Assembly (NCBI GenBank): GCA_964632945.1
Contig: CAZWCX010000134.1
Coordinates: 1-18,428 of the forward strand
Direction of reading: 5' to 3'
Length of the DNA: 18,428 nt
Source: CAZWCX01 sp964632945
GTDB lineage: Bacteria > Planctomycetota > MHYJ01 > WSZJ01 > CAZWCX01
The notes beneath the pieces were generated by a model, which was given only the letters and a program-made list of their open reading frames with translations, ran no database searches and was not told where the DNA came from. Made by a program: the position numbers and the translations under genes. Numbering within the stretch: the stretch's first letter is position 1; every line of letters starts with the position of its first letter. Below are positions 1 through 9,600 of the stretch, piece after piece.

Positions 1-1
1 C

Positions 2-271
2 AGCCTCTACGAGGACCTGCAGGCGCGCCATCCCTCGCTGGCGCTCCTTCGCTTCAGCCCGTCGATGACCGCCCTCGAGGCGGCCGGGCGGATGTTCCCG
101 ATCGCCCGCGGCGAACTCAAGTTGGAAGACGCGCGTCCGGCGATGAGTCCCACCGTGCGGCCGTCGCGGTCTCGTGCGGCGGGCGCACATCCCGGAATGT
201 GGGCGGGGTCGTTGGCGCTCGTTCTGCTGCCCTGGGGGCTTTGCCGGGCGGCCCGGAGGATGCTGCAATGA
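2..271 (+). CDS. nosD: NosD, copper/N2O reductase maturation protein (3' end only)
   Basis: This is the last 89 codons of a gene that begins upstream of the window, so only the C-terminus is seen. The peptide has the NosD-like tail pattern (a Leu-Tyr-Glu-Asp-Leu segment, then Pro-Ser-Leu-Ala-Leu-Leu, then Phe-Pro-Ile). It ends in a hydrophobic stretch followed by Arg-rich residues, which could be a C-terminal membrane anchor. NosD is the periplasmic right-handed beta-helix protein that works with the NosFY ABC transporter in assembling the Cu-S centre of nitrous oxide reductase. The stop codon overlaps the nosF start by 3 nt (ATGA), which indicates one operon. The assignment rests mostly on the following nosF-nosY-nosL order, since the diagnostic beta-helix repeats lie outside the window. 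Confidence 0.75.
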   Translation, partial: SLYEDLQARHPSLALLRFSPSMTALEAAGRMFPIARGELKLEDARPAMSPTVRPSRSRAAGAHPGMWAGSLALVLLPWGLCRAARRMLQ

Positions 272-1143
272 TCCTGGACTTGCGCGACCTCGCGATCTCC
301 TTCGGCGACAAGGCCGTCCTGCGCGGAGTCGGCTTCTCCATCGCGGCCGGAGAGGCGGTCGCGCTCATGGGACCCAATGGGGCAGGGAAGACGACCGTGC
401 TTCGCTGCGTGCTCGGCTTGCTGCGCTACGCCGGCACGATCACCGTCGCGGGATTCGACGCCGATCGGCAGGGGGTCCAGGCCCGCGCCCGGATCGGTTA
501 CGTGCCGCAGTCCCCGGCCTTCTACGATCTGTCCGCCCGGGAGGTCGTGCGCCTGGTGGCGCGCTTGCGCGGCGTACGCCTGGCCGACCCGCGGGAGTCG
601 CTCGCCCGGGTCGGGCTGGCGGAAGATGCCGATCGCGCCGTGCGCACCTTCTCCGGCGGAATGCAGCAACGCCTGTCGCTGGCCGCCGCCCTGATCGGCG
701 ACCCGCCGGTTCTCCTGCTCGACGAGCCTACCGCGAATCTGGACGCGGAGGCCCGCGAACGCCTGCTGGAACTGCTGTCCGCATTCCACGGCGCAGGAAA
801 GACCTTGCTGCTTTCCTCGCACCGGCCGCAGGAGGTGCGTGGCCTGGTCGACCGCGTCGTGCTCCTGCGGGAGGGAAAGGTCGAGCGGGACGGCCTTCCC
901 GGGGACGTGTTGCCGACCGACCGGCTCGCGGTGCGTGTCGTGGCGCGGGATGCGGACCGGAAGGCGGAGATCGGTGTCCTGCTGGCCCCCCACGGCGTGG
1001 TCGCGCGGGCCACTCCCAACGGCACCTTCGAGGGGATCCTGCCCGCGACCGCTTGCGTCGCGGTGGTGGAGCGATTGCGCAACCACGGGGTCGGACGCGA
1101 CGACATCCACGTGGAACCGGTGGACGAGGGAGGCCTCTCATGA
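268..1143 (+). CDS. nosF: NosF, ABC transporter ATP-binding protein of N2O reductase maturation
   Basis: This is a 291-residue ABC ATPase. Walker A is GPNGAGKT at residues 35-42, the Q-loop Gln is at 81, the signature SGGMQ is at 129-133, Walker B (VLLLDE) is at 148-153 and the H-loop His is at 185. The ATG at 268 overlaps the nosD stop and gives a normal ABC N-terminus; a longer upstream reading from 199 would run far into nosD and is not needed. NosF powers the NosFY transporter, which delivers a sulfur species to NosD for the Cu-S clusters of NosZ. It overlaps nosY by 4 nt (ATGA at 1140-1143), so the two subunits are translationally coupled. The C-terminal part after about residue 220 is the family's accessory region. 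NosF rather than a generic ABC ATPase is called from the order nosD-F-Y-L. Confidence 0.88.
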   Translation: MILDLRDLAISFGDKAVLRGVGFSIAAGEAVALMGPNGAGKTTVLRCVLGLLRYAGTITVAGFDADRQGVQARARIGYVPQSPAFYDLSAREVVRLVARLRGVRLADPRESLARVGLAEDADRAVRTFSGGMQQRLSLAAALIGDPPVLLLDEPTANLDAEARERLLELLSAFHGAGKTLLLSSHRPQEVRGLVDRVVLLREGKVERDGLPGDVLPTDRLAVRVVARDADRKAEIGVLLAPHGVVARATPNGTFEGILPATACVAVVERLRNHGVGRDDIHVEPVDEGGLS

Positions 1144-1958
1144 TCGTCCTGGCCGCCCACGAGATCCTGGAGTCGGTCCGCAGTCGCTGGTTCGTCGCGC
1201 TCACGGGGGTGTTCTGCGCCCTCGCGCTGGGGGTTTCGTTCGTCTCCTTCGGCGGCGCGGGCGGGCTGCAATTCGCCGGCTTCGACCGCACCGTCGCGAG
1301 TCTCCTCCACCTGCTGATCCTGTTCGTGCCGTTGATGGCGCTCCTGGTGGGGGCTCTCGGGCTTTCCGGCGAGCGCGAGGACGGCACCCTCGGCTACCTG
1401 CTGGCCCAGCCGGTCGGTCGCGGAAGCGTCTACCTGGGCAAGATCGCCGGTCAGGCCCTGAGCCTGGCCGGGGCGATCTGCCTCGGCCTGGGCCTGTGCG
1501 GGCTGGTGATCGGCAGTCGGGCCGGTGCCGAAGGCGTAGGATCCTTCGGTTGGCTGGCACTGGCCGCCCTCCTGCTGTCCTGCGCGGGACTGGGCGTGGG
1601 GGTCCTGGTCGCGGTCCTGGCGGCCTCCCGCCTTCAGGCCCTCGCGCTCGCGCTCCTCGCCTGGGTGGTCTTTGCCTTCGGGATCGATTTCGTCGCGGTC
1701 GGTCTGGTGTCGTCCGGGCGGATCGGCGCGGCGGGACTCTTCTGGCTGTCGTGCGCCAATCCGGTTCAAGCGGCCAAGGTACTCTGCCTGCTCGCGCTGT
1801 CGGCGAAGCTGGAGATTCTCGGGCCGGCCGGAATCTACGCGGTCAAGACGCTGGGGGCGCCGGGAGCCGGCCTCTGCCTGGGGGGTGCCCTCGCGGCCTG
1901 GGCGGTGTTGCCCGCCACCGCCGGCTGGTTCCTCTTCCGTCGGATGAACCTGCGATGA
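1140..1958 (+). CDS. nosY: NosY, ABC-2 type permease of N2O reductase maturation
   Basis: This is a 272-residue integral membrane protein with about six hydrophobic segments (roughly residues 18-38, 52-75, 102-126, 136-161, 168-192 and 243-266), the normal size and topology for NosY. The short Gly-Glu-Arg-Glu-Asp-Gly-Thr segment near residue 77, followed by Leu-Ala-Gln-Pro, is typical of ABC-2 permeases. An Asn-Pro-Val-Gln segment sits near residue 207, where NosY proteins carry a comparable Asn-Pro motif. It partners NosF as the transmembrane half of the transporter that supplies sulfur for NosZ copper-centre assembly. Its ATG overlaps the nosF stop and its own stop overlaps the nosL start (ATGA), so it is embedded in the operon. 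Confidence 0.87.
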   Translation: MIVLAAHEILESVRSRWFVALTGVFCALALGVSFVSFGGAGGLQFAGFDRTVASLLHLLILFVPLMALLVGALGLSGEREDGTLGYLLAQPVGRGSVYLGKIAGQALSLAGAICLGLGLCGLVIGSRAGAEGVGSFGWLALAALLLSCAGLGVGVLVAVLAASRLQALALALLAWVVFAFGIDFVAVGLVSSGRIGAAGLFWLSCANPVQAAKVLCLLALSAKLEILGPAGIYAVKTLGAPGAGLCLGGALAAWAVLPATAGWFLFRRMNLR

Positions 1959-2386
1959 CCCGCATCGGCCTGCTGTTGGCGGCATCCCTCCTCGTGAGCG
2001 GATGCGACCCGGTTCCCAGCGGTCCGGAACCGATCGCCTGGGGCGAGGATGCCTGCGCCGAGTGCCGCATGTTCGTCAGCGAGGCCCCGTTCGCCGCCCA
2101 GGCGCGGACCGGGGACGGGAGCGTGGCTCGGTTCGACGACATCGGGTGCCTGGTGGCGCACTACCCCGCCGGCGCTCCGGCTGCGGCCTGGGTGGCCGAC
2201 TACGCGACGAAAGCGTGGGTCGACGCGCGCGTCGCCTGCTACGTATTCGCTCCCACCGTTCCGTCGCCCATGGCGTCGGGACTGGCCGCGTTCGCCCACC
2301 CCGAGGACGCGGAGGCCTTCGCGCGCCGCACCGGCGGCCGTCGCCTCCGGTTCGAGGAACTTGCGAACCGATCCCGACCGCGTTGA
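1955..2386 (+). CDS. nosL: NosL, copper-binding lipoprotein for N2O reductase maturation
   Basis: This is a 143-residue lipoprotein. The N-terminus has a short hydrophobic signal ending in a lipobox Leu-Val-Ser-Gly-Cys, so Cys17 is the predicted lipidated residue. Directly after it comes a Cys-Ala-Glu-Cys-Arg-Met cluster (C34, C37, M39), matching the Cys/Met Cu(I) site region of NosL. NosL is an outer- or inner-membrane-anchored Cu(I) chaperone that supplies copper to apo-NosZ. The gene begins in the 4-nt overlap with nosY and is the last gene of this operon. After it come 269 nt without a gene, then a separately promoted cytochrome. nosZ itself is not in the window and would be expected upstream of nosD. 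Confidence 0.88.
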   Translation: MTRIGLLLAASLLVSGCDPVPSGPEPIAWGEDACAECRMFVSEAPFAAQARTGDGSVARFDDIGCLVAHYPAGAPAAAWVADYATKAWVDARVACYVFAPTVPSPMASGLAAFAHPEDAEAFARRTGGRRLRFEELANRSRPR

Positions 2387-2575
2387 GCCGGACCGGTCGA
2401 ACCCGCCCCCGGCTCCCGGCGCGGCCGCCGGAGCGCGACTTCCCCGTCCGCCGATGCGCCGCACCCAGCGTGCATTCCGCAGCCCCGCAGACCGCCCACG
2501 CGGCCTTCCGCAACCGCTCGGACCGGACGAAGACGCGCGCCCCGCGCACCCGGCAGACCATCGTCCGAACGGGGC

Positions 2576-2604
2576 TTGACCGGAACGACCGGAGCCCCTA
2601 GTCT
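2576..2604 (+). promoter_or_regulatory. Putative sigma-70 type promoter of the cytochrome c gene
   Basis: TTGACC (2576-2581) and TAGTCT (2599-2604) are separated by exactly 17 nt, and the site lies 52 nt before the cytochrome start. The -35 matches the consensus in five of six positions. The site lies in the 269-nt gap after nosL, so the cytochrome can be transcribed independently of the nos operon. I saw no convincing T-tract terminator in that gap. Confidence 0.55.
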
Positions 2605-2655
2605 GGAACCGAGCAGGGTGGATTCAACCCACGGATTCGATCTCCGGAGGGCGCC

Positions 2656-3417
2656 ATGCCTGCTGTTTTCGTCCTTGCGCTCGTCGGCCTGTTGGTTCTC
2701 GGTCCCGCCTTCCCCGCCCGCGCGGACGGAGAGCGGCCGCCCACCGCCGCCGGGACCCGGCCGGAACGTACCCCGGCCGTCATCGCGGCGGGCCGCGAAG
2801 TCTACGTCGCGCACTGCCTGAAGTGCCATGGCCCCGAAGGCAAGGGAGACGGACCGGAGCGGGGCGAGGCGATTCCCCGGCCCAGGGACTTCACCAAGCG
2901 GCGATTCAAGTACGTGTCGACCCTGGACAAGAGCCCTTCCGCGGAAGACCTGTTCCGCGTGGTCAGTCGGGGGCTCCCCGGGACCACCATGACGGCCCTT
3001 CAGGAGACTCTGCCGGAATCCGATCGCTGGGCGGTGATCTACTACGTCCAGGAATTGGCGGCGCTCGATCCCGAGCCGGACCCGCTCGTCCTCCCCGCCC
3101 GTCCGCCGGTGGACCGGGCCCTGCTCAAGACCGGATTCAAGACCTTCCTGGCGCAATGCGCGAAGTGCCACGGACCGAAGGGCCGGGGAGATGGCGTAGC
3201 CGCAGACTCGCTGAAGGATGTGGACGGGAACACCATCCTGCCGCGGGACCTGGTCGAGGCCCCGCTGCGTGGGGGAGAGGAACCGGAACAATTGTTCTGC
3301 CGTGTGAAACTGGGGTTGCCGGGAACCCCGATGGAGCCGCCGGAGGCGTTTGCAACCCTCTCGGACGAGCAGATCTGGGCCGTGGTGGAGTACATCCGCT
3401 CGCTGCGAAAGTCGTGA
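2656..3417 (+). CDS. Secreted dihaem c-type cytochrome
   Basis: This is a 253-residue protein with an N-terminal signal peptide (hydrophobic residues 3-19, cleavage likely after Ala-Arg-Ala near residue 23) and two haem-c attachment motifs: CLKCH at 54-58 and CAKCH at 168-172. Each is followed by a Gly-Pro-(Glu/Lys)-Gly-(Lys/Arg)-Gly-Asp-Gly stretch and, later, a candidate axial Met in a Gly-Thr-x-Met or Gly-Thr-Pro-Met context (M112 and M226). This is two tandem monohaem class-I-like domains. The protein should be periplasmic and carry electrons. Its position directly after nosDFYL suggests, but does not prove, a role in delivering electrons to nitrous oxide reductase. The start is fixed by GGAGG at 2646-2650, 5 nt before the ATG, and by the intact signal peptide. 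Confidence 0.9.
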   Translation: MPAVFVLALVGLLVLGPAFPARADGERPPTAAGTRPERTPAVIAAGREVYVAHCLKCHGPEGKGDGPERGEAIPRPRDFTKRRFKYVSTLDKSPSAEDLFRVVSRGLPGTTMTALQETLPESDRWAVIYYVQELAALDPEPDPLVLPARPPVDRALLKTGFKTFLAQCAKCHGPKGRGDGVAADSLKDVDGNTILPRDLVEAPLRGGEEPEQLFCRVKLGLPGTPMEPPEAFATLSDEQIWAVVEYIRSLRKS

Positions 3418-3581
3418 CGCGCGGCGATTGCGCGGGTCGATCCAGGGGTCTGCGCGTGCCGGCGCACGCGACCCGGACCGTCGCGGAGGTGCCGTCGCCG
3501 GTCGTCGCCGCGACCGGTCGGCCGCCTCGGCCCTCGGGCGCCACCGGTCGGGGCAGGGCGACTCCCGGCCCGCGAATTACC

Positions 3582-3610
3582 TTGCGCTCAGGGGGCCCCG
3601 GCGGTAGGAA
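3582..3610 (+). promoter_or_regulatory. Putative sigma-70 type promoter of the kinase gene
   Basis: TTGCGC (3582-3587) and TAGGAA (3605-3610) are spaced 17 nt apart and end 48 nt before the TTG start of the giant kinase. The hexamers are only partial consensus matches, so this is a modest-confidence call supported by exact spacing and position. Confidence 0.4.
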
Positions 3611-3658
3611 GGCCTGTAGCGTCGGTCCGCCCTTCGCGCCAATCGGACGTCTTCTCCC

Positions 3659-6600
3659 TTGTCCGACTCCGTCGTCCCCCTGCTCATCGACGGTCGCTAC
3701 GAGGTGCTCACGCAGATCGGCACCGGCGGCATGGGGACCGTCTACCGGGTGCGGGACCGGACCTCCGGCGCGGAAGTCGCGCTCAAGATGATGGGCCCCG
3801 GCGACGACGTTTCGCCGACCGCACAGCACCGCTTCAAGCGCGAGTTCCGCGCCCTCTCCCGCCTGTCCCACCCGAACATCGTGCGGGTCTACGAGTACGG
3901 TTCGCACGAAAAGTCGCTCTACTACACGATGGACTACATCGAAGGGCGCTCCCTCAAGGAATTCGCCGACCAGGATCGGCCGCTCTCGCGGACCGGGCCG
4001 ATCGCCTTCCAAACCTATCTGAAGCGGGTCACCGACTATGTCGGGCAGGCCCTCGAGGCGCTCGACCACGTTCACCGCAGCGGGATCGTCCATCGCGATC
4101 TCAAGCCGACCAACGTCCTGGTCGGGCCGCAGGGGCAGGTTCGCATCATGGACTTCGGCCTGGCCTCGGATCTGGAGGCCTCGGTCACGATCACCAAAGT
4201 CGGCACGCTGATGGGCACGGTCGCCTACATGTCTCCCGAACAGGCGCAGGGCCGCCGGATCGACCACCGATCGGACCTGTACTCGATCGGGGTGATCCTG
4301 TACGAACTGGCGACCGGAGAGCGTCCGTTCAGCCATGCCAATCCGGTCACGCTGGTGCGCAAACACATCGTGGAGCGTCCGCTTCCGCCCTCCCGGCTGG
4401 TGGCGGAGATTCCCGAGTGGCTGGAAGCGATCATTTTGAAGCTCCTGGAAAAGGACCCGGTGGACCGGTTCCAGACGGCCGGCGAAGTGCTGGCGGCGCT
4501 CAAGGAACCCGAGACGATCGCGCACGTGCGCGCGTCCTTTCCCGACGCGGCCAAGCCCGGTTTCGCCCAGACGCGCTTCGTGGGTCGCGAGAAGGAGATG
4601 GAACGCCTCGATCGCGTGCTCGATGACGTCCTCAAGTCGCACGGGAAGTTCGTCCTGGTGACGGGCGAAGCGGGGGTGGGGAAGACTCGTCTGGTGGAGG
4701 AGCTCAAGGCCGGCGCGTTCCTGGAGGGATTTCGCTTCCTGCGGGGGGCGTGTTACGAGAAGGAGGGACTGTTTTACCAGCCGTTCGTGGAGGTGATCGG
4801 GCAGTACAACAATGCCGTCGGAAAGTACGACTCGGAGTGGGAAGAGAAGGTCTTCGGGCCGTACGGGCGCGAGCTCGCGCGGCTGGTCCCGGCGCTGCAA
4901 CAGCGGTCGTTCGTGCAGCGTCTGCCGACGGCGCCCGCGTTGCCCGACGAGGAGGAGAAGCTGCGTCGCTTCGACGCGGTGACGCGCTTTCTGATCAACG
5001 TCAGCCGGATCGAGCCGTTGCTGCTCCTGTTCGACGATCTTCACTGGGCGGACGAGCTGTCGCGCGAGCTCATTCACTACCTCGTGCGCAACATCGAGGG
5101 GGAGCGGGTCTTCGTCATCGGCACCTACCGGGTGGAGGAGATGGTCCAGCGGGGCCGGCGCCGCCATCCGCTCGAGGAGGTGCTGACCTCGATGGACAAG
5201 GAGCGGCGGATCGCCGAGCGGGTCGAGCTGCAGCGGTTGGACCCGACGCAGACGGAAGAGATGCTGGCCGGGATCCTGGGCAGCGACACGATTCCGGAGG
5301 CCCTGATCGCCTTCGTGTACGCGAAGACGGGCGGCAATCCGTTCATGGTGGAGGAGTACCTGCGGACGCTGACGGAGTCCGGCAGCGTGCGGGTGACGGC
5401 CGCGGGGGTGCAAGCCAAGGGGCTGGAGGCGGTCGACCTGCCGGCGAGCGTCGGGGATCTGATCGAGCGCCGGCTGGCGACGCTGGCCGAGGGGGCGCGC
5501 GAGGCGGCGACGGTGGCCGCCGTGATCGGGGTGCAGTTCGAATTCGACGTGCTCCTGCGGGTCGTGGAAGACGAGGAGGAACTGCTCCTCGACATTCTCG
5601 ACGAGATGCTTCGCCTGAAGCTGGTCGGGGAGACCGAAGGCCTGGGCGAGGAGATGTACGAGTTCACTCACCCGATGATCCGGGAGGTCCTGTACAGCGG
5701 ACTGAACCGGCGTAAGCGCAAGCGACTGCACAAGCGGGTGGCGCAGGCGGTCGAGGCGCGGGCGAAGGCGGCGGGGGTGCCGATCGAAGACTCGGCGGCC
5801 GTGGAGTCGCTGGCGTACCATTTCCGGCAGGCGGAGGAGCCCGCGCTGGCGCTCCCGCACGAAGTGGCGGCGGGGCACAAGGCGTTCCGCGCCTACGCGA
5901 ACGAGGCGGCGATCCGGCATTACGAGGCCGCGCTGGAGGCGCTGAAGGACGATCTGTCGATCGAGGGGGTGCGCAAGAAGCGGGACTTGCTGGCCAACCT
6001 CGTCGAGTCGCTCGACCGCAAGGGGCGCTGGGAAGACGCCCTGCGCATGGGGGAGACCCTGGTTCATGCGTCGCAGGCGCTCGACGAGCCCGAGCGGGTG
6101 GCGGAGGCGTACCGGAGGCGCGGCCAGATTCTGCACCGGATGGGCCGGTTCGATCCGGCGATGACGGAGTACGACCGGGCCCTCCGGGCGCTTTCCGGGC
6201 GGGCCGAGTCGCTGGAATCGATGCGCATCCTTCGCGAGCTCGGCAAGGTCTACTTCTTCACCAATGAGATGGGGCTGGCGGGGAAGCTGTGCTCGCGCGC
6301 GCTCGCAATCGGCGAAGCGCTGGGCGCGGCCGGGGAACTCGGACAGTTGCACAACCTGCTCGGCAACATCCATCGCATGAAAGGGGCCACCGCGGACGCG
6401 GTGGCGGCGTACGAGAAGGCCTATGAAGTGTTCCACAAGGCCGGAGACCATCGCGGGCTGCTGAGCGTGCTGAACAACCTGGGCGCGATCTGGGAGGCCA
6501 ATTTCGACCTGGAGCGCGGTCTCGACTACAAGCGCAAGGGGTTGGAACTCGCCAAGCGGATCGGCGATGTCTCGTTCACGGGCTGGTTGACGATGGCGAT

Positions 6601-9600
6601 CGCGGTGAGCCAGACCCAGAGCGGCGCCTGGGACGAGGCGGAAGAGTACCTGACCCAGGCGGAGGGGATCGCCACCCGGATCGGCGACCAGCGCAACCTG
6701 CTGCGCATCCACTTCAATCGGGGGCGGTTGCAATACCTGCGCGGGGATCTTCGCGCGGCGATGGTGTTCATGGAAAAGTCGCGCAATCTCGCGGTCGAGG
6801 TGGCCGACTACGCCATGGACGCCTCGGCGCGCATCTACTTTGCGAACATTTACCGGCGAATGGGAAAACTGGGGACTGCGCTCGCCTGCGCGATGGAAGT
6901 GGAGCGGGCGGCGCGGGCGCAGGGGGGCGAGGTCGCCCTGATGGAGGCGGTCGCCACCCAGGCCGAGGTCCATCGGGACATGGGCAACCTCGATGTCGCC
7001 CGCTCCTGCATCGACGAGGCACTGGGAATGAGCGCGCAGCTGCAGCGGCGCTTCGCGCATGCGGAAAACAACATGATCCTGGGGACCATCGAACGCGAGA
7101 TGCAGCGCTATCCCGAGGCCGAGCAAGCGCTGGCGCGCGCGGAACAAATGTTCCGCGAAATCAAGTCCCCCTATGAAATCGCCGTCGCTTCGTTCGAGCT
7201 GGGGGTCTCCCTGCTGCGCGCGGGCGGCCGCGATCGGGCGACCGAGGCCGCCCGCCGGCTCCAGGACGCGCTGGGCGTCTTCCAGAAGCTCGGCGCCCAG
7301 ATCGAGGTGCAACGCGCCAAGCGGGAGCTCGCGCGTCTTCTCCCGGCTGCCGTGGGTGTGACCGATTCGGCGGAATCCCTGCTCCAGGCGCCCGCCTTCG
7401 TCGGGCGCGCCAAGGAGCTCGAGACGCTGGAGCAGACCCTTCACCATGCGGTCCAGCAGCGGGAGGGCCGGTTCGTCCTCGTGACCGGGGAGGCCGGCAT
7501 CGGCAAGAGCAAGCTGCTCGAGGAATTCGCCCGTCGCGCCTCGGGCCGCGGCATCCCGGCGCTGCAGGGCTCGTTCCGCCGCGAGGCGAACGAGTCTTCG
7601 TTCCAGCCGTTCGTCCCCCTGTTGCGCGACTGTCTTGCGCAGCTCGAGACGCTCGAGTCGCGCGCGGAAGTCCAGACCAAGCTCGGCGCGATCCTGAGCG
7701 TGATTCTGCGCTTCCAGCCGGAGTGGGTCCAGAACGAGACGTTCCAGGGGATCGCCCCCGCCTTCCCGCTGAGCCCGAATGAGGACCGCTTCCGCCTGTT
7801 CGACGCGATGCTGCGGCTCATCACGGCGACCGCGGCGCACCGGGGCGCCCTCCTGCTGCTCGACGACCTGCACTATGCGGACGAGGCTTCCATGGGGTTG
7901 TTGCACTTCCTCGTGCGCAACCTGCGCGACCAGCCGGTCGCGGTGCTGGCCGCGGTCAACGCGCAGGAACGTCGCGCCGACGGCGGGCCGTTCGTGGCGG
8001 TGAAGCAGGAACTCACCCGCGAGCGTCTCATTCAGACTCTCGACCTGGGGCCGATCCCGTTTCCGCTGGTCGATCCGTTCGTGCACGGCATGTTGGGCAC
8101 GGACCAGGAGTGCGGCCGGCTGCTGGAGATGATCTGGGAGAAGTCGGAAGGAAACCCCCTGTTCATCCGCGAGCTCGTGCGCACGCTGGTCCAGAGCGGC
8201 CTGCTCTCCCGGCCCGACGTTCGGCAGCCGTGGAAGATTGCCGACGAGGTGTTCGGCATGGGATTGCCGCGCAGCCTGACCGACCTGATCGTGGGTCGAT
8301 TCGCCCATGTCGTGCCCGCGGGGATGCGAGTCCTGGAGCTGGCGAGCGCGCTCGGTCGCGAATTCGAGTTCGAGCTGTTGCTGGAGGCGGTTCGCCTGCT
8401 CGAGGAACCCGAGGTGGCGGAGGACGAGGACGGGTTGCTCGACCTCCTGGACGACCTGATCCGGCAACAGATCCTGGAGGAGGCCCCGACGCGGATCCGC
8501 AAGCGCGACACGTATCGGTTCGTGCAGGGAAAATTCCAGGAGGTGATCTACGACCGGCTTTCCCCCGAGGCGCGGCGCAAAGTGCACGCGGCGGCGGGGC
8601 GCGCCCTGGAGCGGACGTACCTGAAAGAGGTGGAGGCGATCTCCGGGGAACTGGCGCATCACTTCACGCGCGCCAAGGAACCCGCGCGGGCGGTGAAGTA
8701 CGCCCGGGTCGCCGGGCAACGCGCGCAGGCGCTGTACAGCAATTCCGACGCGATCCGCTACTACGAGTCGGCCCTGGAGATGATTGCGGCGCAGCCTACC
8801 CTGGCGCCGATGGAGGACCGCATCGACATCCTCGGTCGACTCGCGGACGTCTATTCGCATACCGGGCAGACGGAGGAGGCGGTGGGCCGCCTGCAGCGGG
8901 CGATCGACCTGTTGCGCGGCGAAGGGAACCCCGAGCTCCAGGCCGGGTTGTACCTGAAATTGAGCCGCTGCAAGGAGGACCGGGGGCTGTTCGACGAGGC
9001 GATCGGGCACTACGAGGATGCCCTGCGCATGCTCGAAGGCCGGGGAGACACGGTGATCGCGGCGAAGGCGTATCTGGCGATGGGGTGGATCCAGTACCTG
9101 CGGCGCGATCTGCCCAAGGCGGCGGCGTACACCGATTCGGCGCGGCAAATCACCGACCGGCTCGGCGACAAGGCGCTGACGATGACCATGCTCAACTCGC
9201 TCGGCATCATCGCCACCGACATGGGCCGCAGCGAGGAGGCGCTGGCGCACTTCGAGCGGGCCGAGAAGATTGCGGCGGACCTGGGGGACAAGGTGCGCAT
9301 TGCCGTGGTGGCCAACAACCAGGCGCGCGTTCACCTGGAATTCCTGGGCGACCCGCTCAAGGCGCATGCCCTGTTCGAACGCGCGCTGCAGCTCAACGAG
9401 GAGATCGGGAACTTCCAGGCGCTCGCGGGCCTCCACAACAACGTGGGTCGCTCGTGGCTCGAACTCGGCGAATGGGATCGGGCCAAGGAGCACATGATGA
9501 AGTCGCTCGAATTGGCCTCGCGGCTGTCGAATCCGCGCTGGACCTACATCGCCCACGTCGGTCTGGGGAATCTCTTCCTGTTCCGCGGCGATCTCACGAG

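Noticed and set aside
174..1958. 594-residue plus-strand frame spanning nosF and nosY
   Set aside because: It is nosY in frame with an out-of-frame, Arg/Gly-rich reading of nosF; nosY has its own start in the ATGA overlap at 1140.
2387..2575. Possible terminator after nosL
   Set aside because: Only imperfect GC-rich stems without a T-tract were visible; not enough to call.
3498..3517. Perfect 7-bp inverted repeat CCGGTCG/CGACCGG after the cytochrome gene
   Set aside because: It could be a terminator stem but has no T-run, and the surrounding sequence is full of similar GC-rich short repeats, so chance is likely.
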